Translations under genes and position numbers: made by a program | Source: Novosphingobium sp. | Lineage (GTDB): Bacteria; Pseudomonadota; Alphaproteobacteria; Sphingomonadales; Sphingomonadaceae | Assembly: GCA_028697875.1 (NCBI GenBank) | Contig: JAQVEQ010000092.1 | Coordinates: 1 to 11,334, forward strand | Length of the DNA: 11,334 nucleotides | Direction of reading: 5' to 3' | The notes under the pieces: model-generated | Databases searched by the model: none | Seen by the model: the letters and a program-made list of their open reading frames with translations, nothing else | What the model was told of the DNA's origin: nothing | In this document: piece after piece, positions 6,751 to 11,334 of the stretch | How positions within the stretch are numbered: the first letter of the stretch is position 1 | Layout: each line of letters starts with the position of its first letter

Positions 6751-7358
6751 TCCGCCGGCTTCCCCTTCCCCGGTTGCACTCGCTGGCGCGGGATTCCCGC
6801 GCGGCGACGCTGCCCGAATTCGCGATCATCGCACCGGCGTTCTTCCTGCTGCTGTTCGGCATCTTCGACATCGGCCAGGGCGTCTACATCCAATCCGTGC
6901 TCCAGGGCGCGGTGCAGGATGGCGGCCGGGATTCCGGGCTCGAAAGCGGCAAGGAGCAACTGGATACAATCGATCAATACGTGCGCGACCAGGTACAGCC
7001 GCTGGTTCCCAACGCGACCTTCACGATCACGCGCAAGAATTACGAGACATTCAGCGACGTCGGTCGTCCCGAGGATTTCACGGATGCGAACGGCAACAAT
7101 GCCTACGACTCCGACGAATGCTTCATGGACGCCAACGGCAACGAGCAATGGGACGCGGACATGGGGGGCAGCGGCCTCGGCGGAGCGAACGACATCGTGC
7201 TCTACACGGTAACCGTCACCTACGACCGTATTTTCCCGCTGTGGCGCTTCCTCGGCCAAAGCGAACGCGGGACGGTTACCGCATCGACCACTCTCCGGAA
7301 CCAGCCTTACGGAAGCCAGGCGGCCCGCACTGCGAAACAGGTATGCCCCGCGACATGA
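6747..7358 (+). CDS. TadE-like pseudopilin with D/N-G calcium-loop-like segment
   Basis: The 203-residue product begins with a basic stretch, then DSRAATLPEFAIIAPAFFLLLFGIFDIG (about residues 16-43). This TadE signature has a glutamate (Glu24) at the start of a hydrophobic helix, as in type IV pilin-like proteins. The rest would lie in the periplasm. Residues 112-140 carry two closely spaced DANGN units with further Asp residues (TDANGNNAYDSDE and MDANGNEQWDADMG), resembling EF-hand or thrombospondin type 3 calcium loops. The start is the GTG at 6747, in the GTGA overlap with the TadG stop, implying translational coupling. The frame is open further upstream, but that part lies inside the TadG gene. 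Members of this family act as minor pilins or assembly factors of Flp/Tad pili. The stop TGA overlaps the next start. Confidence 0.82.
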   Translation: MIRRLPLPRLHSLARDSRAATLPEFAIIAPAFFLLLFGIFDIGQGVYIQSVLQGAVQDGGRDSGLESGKEQLDTIDQYVRDQVQPLVPNATFTITRKNYETFSDVGRPEDFTDANGNNAYDSDECFMDANGNEQWDADMGGSGLGGANDIVLYTVTVTYDRIFPLWRFLGQSERGTVTASTTLRNQPYGSQAARTAKQVCPAT

Positions 7359-8038
7359 CACCCTGCCCCGCCTCGACTGTCAGCCGTACCTGGCGCGACT
7401 TGCGCGCAACCGTGCGCAAGCTGCTGCGCGACAGGGACGGAATGGCCCTTGTCGAGTTCGCCTACAGCCTGCCGCTGCTCCTGCTCCTCGGGCTGGGCGG
7501 CGTCGAAGTCGCCAATTACTCCATCGCCCACATGCGGGTCAGCCAGCTTGCCGTCTCGCTGGCGGACAACGCCTCGCGCGCCAAGCAGGAAATCGTTGCC
7601 GGCGTCCCGCACATGCGGGAACTGGACGTAAACGACGCGTTCGAGGCCGCCGAACTGCAATCGGGCAAGTTCGATATCGAAGGCAACGGGCGGATGATCC
7701 TCTCGAGCCTCGAAGTGAACAGCGACGGGGGCCAATGGATTCACTGGCAACGGTGCATAGGCGATGCCCCCTATTCGTCAAGCTACGGGGTCGAGGGCGA
7801 CGGGGCGACAGGCACATCCTTCCCCGGCATGGGCCCCTCGGACCGCCGCATAACCAGCGAACCGGGCTTCGCGATCATGTTTGCCGAAGTGGTCTACGAC
7901 TACAAGCCGGTCGCCTTCCCGTCCCTGATCCCGGACGTGCCGATCAGGAAGGTCGCCGCCATGTACGTGCGCGACGACCGCGACCTTACGCAGATCTACA
8001 ACCCGTCGCCTGCGGCAACGGTCAGCAGCTGCAACTGA
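7355..8038 (+). CDS. Second TadE/TadG-like pseudopilin
   Basis: This 227-residue protein has an N-terminal basic region, then DRDGMALVEFAYSLPLLLLLGLGG (about residues 27-49). Here too a glutamate (Glu34) precedes a hydrophobic helix, as in TadE-type pseudopilins. The helix runs on into EVANYSIAHMRVSQLAVSLADNASR, which looks like the amphipathic pilin-like extension. A periplasmic domain of about 150 residues follows, with cysteines at 134 and 226 that could form a disulphide. The ATG at 7355 overlaps the previous stop (ATGA). An in-frame ATG at 7343 is equally possible and would add four residues; neither has a strong ribosome binding site. It is the last gene of the three-gene cassette and ends 7 bases from the opposing pdhB stop, with no hairpin between them. 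Confidence 0.8.
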   Translation: MTPCPASTVSRTWRDLRATVRKLLRDRDGMALVEFAYSLPLLLLLGLGGVEVANYSIAHMRVSQLAVSLADNASRAKQEIVAGVPHMRELDVNDAFEAAELQSGKFDIEGNGRMILSSLEVNSDGGQWIHWQRCIGDAPYSSSYGVEGDGATGTSFPGMGPSDRRITSEPGFAIMFAEVVYDYKPVAFPSLIPDVPIRKVAAMYVRDDRDLTQIYNPSPAATVSSCN

Positions 8039-8045
8039 TCGCGTT

Positions 8046-9410
8046 TCAGCGGTAACAGACCTTCCTGACCGCCTCGACGATCCGCGGCGCGTCGATCAGC
8101 GCCAGCTTTTCGAGGTTTGCCGCATAGGGCAGCGGCACGTCTTCGTCGCAAACCCGCAGGATGGGGGCGTCGAGATCGTCGAACCCGTCCTCCATGCAGA
8201 TCGCGATCACTTCCGAAGCGACCGAGCATTGCGGCCAGCCTTCTTCCGCCACAACCATGCGGTTGGTCTTGGCCAGACTGGCAAGGATCGTTTCCCGGTC
8301 GAGGGGGCGCAAGGTCCTGAGGTCGATCACTTCTGCGTCGATGCCTTCCGCCGCCAGCGTTTCCGCCGCTTCCAGCGCCAGCCCGACCCCGATCGAATAG
8401 GACACGATCGTCACGTCCGCCCCTTCGCGGATGACCCGCGCCTTGCCGATCGGCAGGACATGGTCGTCGAGTTCGGCCAGTTCGAAGCTGCGGCCATAGA
8501 GCAGCTCGTTTTCGAGGAAGACCACCGGATCTTCGCAGCGGATCGCAGCTTTCAGCAGCCCTTTCGCGTCGGACGCGTCGTAAGGTGCGATCACCACCAG
8601 CCCCGGGACGTGGGAATACCAGGAGGCGTAGTTCTGGCTATGCTGCGCCCCGACGCGGCTTGCCGCCCCGTTGGGGCCGCGAAACACCACCGGACAGCGC
8701 ATCTGGCCGCCCGACATGTAATGGGTCTTGGCCGCCGAATTGATGATGTGGTCCATCGCCTGCATGGCGAAATTGAAAGTCATGAATTCCACGATCGGCC
8801 GCAGGCCGCCCATCGCGGCGCCAGTACCGATCCCGGCAAAGCCGTATTCGGTGATCGGCGTATCGATCACCCGCTTGGGACCGAACTCGTCGAGCAGCCC
8901 TTGCGTGACCTTGTAGGCCCCCTGGTATTGGGCGACTTCCTCGCCCATCACGAAGACTCGCTCGTCCCGGCGCATTTCCTCGGCCATGGCATCGCGCAGC
9001 GCTTCGCGCAAGGTGACGGTAATCATGTTGCTCCCGGCCGGAATTTCGGGATCGGCCGGACGCGGCGCGGCGGCGGGCCGTTCGGTCTTGACTGGAGCCG
9101 CCGGGGCCTCTTCCTTCGCTGGCGCCTGGGGCGCGGCAGCCGCGGGGGCCGGAGCGGACGCATCCTCGCCCTCACCCGCCAGTGTGGCGATCACCGTGCC
9201 GACCTTCACGTTTTCCGAGCCTTCGGGAATGAGGATCGTGCCGATGGTTCCTTCATCGACCGCTTCGAATTCCATCGTCGCCTTGTCGGTTTCGATTTCC
9301 GCCAGGATATCGCCCGCGCGCACTTCGTCGCCTTCCTTGACCAGCCAGCGGGCCAGCGTGCCCTCTTCCATCGTCGGAGAGAGGGCGGGCATCTTGAGCT
9401 CGATCCCCAT
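8046..9410 (-). CDS. pdhB: Pyruvate dehydrogenase E1 beta subunit with N-terminal lipoyl domain
   Basis: The 454-residue protein combines two parts. Residues 1 to about 80 are a biotinyl/lipoyl domain (KMPALSPTMEEGTL, with the modified lysine expected at Lys43 in ETDKATMEFE). An Ala/Pro-rich linker follows (about 81-126). From about residue 129 comes the transketolase-like E1 beta: MGEEVAQYQGAYKVTQGL, TPITEYGFAGIGTGAAMGG with the thiamine-diphosphate-contacting Glu188, and the C-terminal domain ending in RIVEAVRKVCYR. With E1 alpha it decarboxylates pyruvate and transfers the acetyl group to a lipoyl arm. Lipoylated E1 beta is known from alphaproteobacteria such as Zymomonas and Sinorhizobium. 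The start is the ATG at 9410, sharing one base with the pdhA stop (TGATG). The frame continues upstream to 9965, but that part is out-of-frame pdhA. A 2-oxoisovalerate E1 beta is less likely because of the lipoyl domain. Confidence 0.95.
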   Translation of the reverse strand: MGIELKMPALSPTMEEGTLARWLVKEGDEVRAGDILAEIETDKATMEFEAVDEGTIGTILIPEGSENVKVGTVIATLAGEGEDASAPAPAAAAPQAPAKEEAPAAPVKTERPAAAPRPADPEIPAGSNMITVTLREALRDAMAEEMRRDERVFVMGEEVAQYQGAYKVTQGLLDEFGPKRVIDTPITEYGFAGIGTGAAMGGLRPIVEFMTFNFAMQAMDHIINSAAKTHYMSGGQMRCPVVFRGPNGAASRVGAQHSQNYASWYSHVPGLVVIAPYDASDAKGLLKAAIRCEDPVVFLENELLYGRSFELAELDDHVLPIGKARVIREGADVTIVSYSIGVGLALEAAETLAAEGIDAEVIDLRTLRPLDRETILASLAKTNRMVVAEEGWPQCSVASEVIAICMEDGFDDLDAPILRVCDEDVPLPYAANLEKLALIDAPRIVEAVRKVCYR

Positions 9411-10528
9411 CAGTAGCTCCCCAGCACGACGTCGGTATAGAGTTCGGCCGGAGCCGGCTCGGGCGAATTTTCCGCGAAACCGGCAGCATCCGCCACCGAT
9501 GCGCGAATGCGCTTCTCGATTTCCTTCAACCTGTCCTCTGGAATGCCGCGTTCGAGCAGGTCCTTCTTCGCCCGCTCGATCGAATCGTTGTGTTCGCGCA
9601 CGTCCTGCACTTCCTCGCGCGTGCGGTACTTGGCAGGGTCGGACATGGAATGCCCGCGATAACGGTACGTGTTGAGCTCCATCAGCACCGGGCCGTTCCC
9701 TTCGCGCACGTGACGCAGCGCGATCTCGGCGGCTTGGCGCACTTCCAGCACGTCCATCCCGTTCACGTCCAGGCCGGGAATGCGGAACGCCGTGCCCCGG
9801 CGGTAGAAATGGGTTTCTGCCGAGCTGCGCTTGACCGACGTGCCCATGGCGTACTGGTTGTTCTCGATCACGAACACGATCGGCAGCTTCCACAGGCTGG
9901 CCATGTTGAAAGTCTCGTAGACCTGCCCCTGGTTGGCCGCGCCGTCGCCGAAATAGGCGATGCACACGCCGCCATCCTCGCGGTACTTGTGCGCGAAGGC
10001 CAGCCCCGCCCCCAGCGGGACTTGCGCCCCGACGATGCCGTGCCCGCCGTAGAAGGCATGATCGGTCGAGAACATGTGCATCGAGCCGCCCTTGCCGCGG
10101 CTGATGCCCGCTTCACGCCCGGTCAGTTCCGCCATGATGACCTTGGGGTCGATACCGTAGGCCAGCATGTGGCCATGGTCGCGATAGCCGGTAATCACGC
10201 TGTCCTTGCCCGCATCGAGCGCCGACTGGATGCCGACAGCCACCGCTTCCTGCCCGATGTAGAGGTGGCAGAAACCGCCTATCAGGCCGAGACCGTAAAG
10301 CTGGCCTGCCCGCTCCTCGAACCGGCGGATGAGCAGCATCTGCTCGTAAAAGGTCAGCAGTTCGTCGTCGCTCGCGGCATAACGTTTCTGCTGGCCGTGC
10401 TCTTCCTGCAGGCTGTGAAGGACGAAATCATCGTCTGGAATCGGTACGGCCTTCTTGTGCGTGGTCTTCTTCGTACTGGTGCCAGAACTGGCGGCAGGCT
10501 TTGCCAAAGTCCCTGTCCTCATCATCAT
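9410..10528 (-). CDS. pdhA: Pyruvate dehydrogenase E1 alpha subunit
   Basis: With start ATG 10528 the product has 372 residues. After a polar, Lys/Thr/Ser-rich N-terminal extension come the E1 alpha landmarks. YEQMLLIRRFEERAGQLYG and GFCHLYIGQEAVAVG (86-99) are followed by YRDHGHMLAYG and GGHGIVGAQVPLGAGLA. The thiamine-diphosphate/Mg motif starts with GDGAANQG (from residue 194) and ends with ENN (222-224). YRYRGHSMSDPAKYR (288-302) is the loop that in mitochondrial enzymes contains regulatory phospho-serines. It forms the alpha2beta2 E1 with PdhB, which it overlaps by one base. Three consecutive ATGs (10528, 10525, 10522) are possible starts, and the frame also reaches ATG 10585. None has a clear ribosome binding site. 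The shorter product fits the usual family length and leaves room for the leader elements. Confidence 0.94.
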   Translation of the reverse strand: MMMRTGTLAKPAASSGTSTKKTTHKKAVPIPDDDFVLHSLQEEHGQQKRYAASDDELLTFYEQMLLIRRFEERAGQLYGLGLIGGFCHLYIGQEAVAVGIQSALDAGKDSVITGYRDHGHMLAYGIDPKVIMAELTGREAGISRGKGGSMHMFSTDHAFYGGHGIVGAQVPLGAGLAFAHKYREDGGVCIAYFGDGAANQGQVYETFNMASLWKLPIVFVIENNQYAMGTSVKRSSAETHFYRRGTAFRIPGLDVNGMDVLEVRQAAEIALRHVREGNGPVLMELNTYRYRGHSMSDPAKYRTREEVQDVREHNDSIERAKKDLLERGIPEDRLKEIEKRIRASVADAAGFAENSPEPAPAELYTDVVLGSY

Positions 10529-10663
10529 GTGGCTGACCGTAAGGTAACCGAACAATCGAGCCTTGCCTATAGGCGCAAGCGGCATGTCTAGGCAACGGCC
10601 AGAATGCCCAAATCGCTTATATCTCGATGAAGTATCCGCCCCTGTTCAACAGGGCCGATACGG
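10529..10663 (-). promoter_or_regulatory. ftsB-pdhA spacer with candidate -10 element and palindromes
   Basis: This 135-base gap separates the ftsB stop from the pdhA start. On the minus strand it has TATAAG (10616-10621), about 90 bases before the pdhA start, which could be a -10 box, though no clear -35 is seen. A 10-bp perfect palindrome GCCTATAGGC lies at 10565-10574. A 15-base palindrome CCCTGTTCAACAGGG lies at 10640-10654, 9 bases past the ftsB stop. The gap suggests that pdhA has its own promoter as well as possible read-through from ftsB. Confidence 0.4.
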
Positions 10664-10957
10664 TCAATTCAGGGTGATGACGACTTCGTCCGGGTGAGCG
10701 ACATTGAGATTGCTGCGCAGCAGTTCGCCCACGAGATCGGGATCGGCATGTTTCGGATCGAGCAGCGCGACGCGGTTTTTCAACTCTTCGCGTTCCCCCT
10801 CCAGCTGGGCGATCCGGGCCTGCCGCTGTTCGAGCAGCTTCATGCTCTCGCCCCAGGCGAGCACTCCGCTCGGCCCGGCAAAGGCCAGCCCGCCGAGCAG
10901 CAGCAAAACCACCACGGCAAATGCCTGGAACAGTTTCTCCCTCGGGGAGCGAAGCAT
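10664..10957 (-). CDS. ftsB: FtsB/DivIC-like septum formation initiator
   Basis: The 97-residue protein has a short basic cytoplasmic start, one membrane helix (about residues 11-28), then GPSGVLAWGESMKLLEQRQARIAQLEGEREELKNRVALL. This periplasmic segment is strongly predicted as a coiled coil, with Leu/Ile heptad positions. LLDPKHADPDLVGELLRSNLNVAHPDEVVI follows. This layout and the DP-x-x-x-DPDxVxExxR pattern are typical of alphaproteobacterial FtsB/DivIC proteins, which bridge FtsL and FtsQ in the divisome. The ATG at 10957 gives the usual family length and N-terminus. The frame is open upstream to ATG 11092, but those extra residues lack family character and run through structured non-coding DNA. 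No strong ribosome binding site is visible at either start. Location just ahead of pdhA agrees with what I recall of sphingomonad gene order. Confidence 0.85.
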   Translation of the reverse strand: MLRSPREKLFQAFAVVVLLLLGGLAFAGPSGVLAWGESMKLLEQRQARIAQLEGEREELKNRVALLDPKHADPDLVGELLRSNLNVAHPDEVVITLN

Positions 10958-11334
10958 GGCGTCGGCGTTGGTCACGGGATTGAAAGAATCACAGATAACG
11001 CCCGGATTCAAGCGGTTTTCCCTGTGGAGTGCGAATTTCCCGGTGGGTAACTGGAGGCAGCTGCCGCAGAGGGTGAGCAAGCCCGCATCCAACGGGACTG
11101 TTCCGGAAGCCTCCTCCGCTCCTTCGCACCACCTGCGAAACCCGTTTCAAACGGGCCGAGCGCACCAAAAAGCCCGCCCCCATTTCCCGGGAAGCGGGCC
11201 TTGTGGTGCGCCCAAGATGGCAAAGATGAGAACTGGGTGATCGTCGTTTGAGGTTCGGAAATCCTGCGATAACCGTCAGATTCCCACGGTCATAATAGCT
11301 GTTGGAACTTCTGAAAGTCCTCTGATTGTTGATT
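10958..11334. other. 377-base region upstream of ftsB without a convincing gene
   Basis: No frame here shows recognisable protein. One minus-strand frame stays open from the window edge to 10989, but its translation is low-complexity, Arg/Gly/Pro-rich and crosses a terminator hairpin. The left two thirds are GC-rich and carry three consecutive inverted repeats: 11123-11139, 11141-11155 and 11160-11211. The right third (about 11212-11334) is clearly AT-richer than the rest of the window. A 14-codon minus-strand frame runs from the window edge to a TGA at 11290-11292 (…EDFQKFQQLL), which could be the tail of a gene outside the window or chance. The ftsB promoter is presumably here, but I could not place it. 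Confidence 0.5.
11160..11211 (-). terminator. Intrinsic terminator on minus strand, for a gene to the right of the window
   Basis: Read on the minus strand, GCCCGC (11199-11194) pairs with GCGGGC (11177-11172), followed at once by five T (11171-11167). This is the classic stem plus T-run, and the stem extends by a G-T and two A-T pairs. An outer perfect 8-bp repeat (11160-11167 with 11204-11211, GCGCACCA/TGGTGCGC) encloses it, so a larger hairpin can also form. It implies that leftward transcription entering from beyond 11334 ends here before ftsB. Confidence 0.65.

Noticed and set aside
8229..9416. 395-codon open frame on the plus strand opposite pdhB
   Set aside because: It is antisense to pdhB throughout; the translation is Arg/His/Gly-rich with no recognisable domain.
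9411..9965. Upstream extension of the pdhB frame into pdhA
   Set aside because: The lipoyl domain starts exactly at the ATG at 9410. The extension is pdhA read in the wrong frame, so there is no E1 alpha-beta fusion.
10989..11333. Minus-strand frame open from the window edge to 10989
   Set aside because: It runs through an intrinsic terminator and inverted repeats, and its translation is low-complexity with no recognised domain.
1..11334. CRISPR array, insertion sequence, prophage, tRNA or rRNA
   Set aside because: I looked for regular direct repeats, transposase or integrase motifs, terminal inverted repeats with target duplications, and tRNA/rRNA signatures, and saw none.

Overview
The window is GC-rich (roughly 60-65% by eye) chromosomal DNA. 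The protein content suggests an alphaproteobacterium, most likely Sphingomonadales (Erythrobacteraceae or a Novosphingobium-like lineage). The evidence is a lipoyl-domain-bearing PDH E1 beta next to E1 alpha and an FtsB-like gene, a folate/FAD-type TrmFO, Omp25/31-type beta-barrel residues, and a VWA-TadG plus TadE set. This assignment is inferred from family resemblance; no search was run.

Left part (1-3550): the 3' end of gyrA (+) converges on a YhhN/TMEM86-type membrane protein gene (-), with a strong hairpin between them. That gene is divergent from trmFO (+), and trmFO is followed by a secreted 249-residue outer-membrane beta-barrel protein (+). A second strong hairpin separates the barrel gene from the next, opposing pair.

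Middle (3547-8038): a two-gene minus-strand unit encodes a degenerate squalene/phytoene-synthase-like protein, then a membrane-anchored three-loop EF-hand protein. Across an AT-rich divergent promoter region lies a three-gene plus-strand cassette: a TadG-like protein with a von Willebrand A domain and two TadE-like pseudopilins. Its genes overlap by 4 bases at each junction and are therefore probably co-translated. No tadA/B/C, secretin or prepilin peptidase gene is present, so these minor pilin components must work with a machine encoded elsewhere, or do something else. One pseudopilin carries a D/N-G-rich calcium-loop-like segment.

Right part (8046-11334): on the minus strand, in transcription order, are an ftsB/divIC-like gene, pdhA and pdhB (E1 alpha and E1 beta of pyruvate dehydrogenase). 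pdhA and pdhB overlap by one base. PdhB has an N-terminal lipoyl domain. Upstream of ftsB, bases 10958-11334 hold no convincing gene. They contain a cluster of inverted repeats, including an intrinsic terminator pointing leftwards for a gene outside the window, and then an AT-richer stretch I cannot assign.

Overall this is ordinary core-genome content. I see no CRISPR array, insertion sequence, prophage, tRNA or rRNA, and no convincing novel multi-gene system. The items most worth a second look are the orphan VWA-TadG/TadE cassette with its calcium-loop-like motif, the inactive-looking prenyl-synthase homologue paired with an EF-hand gene, and the hairpin cluster and related palindromes around ftsB.
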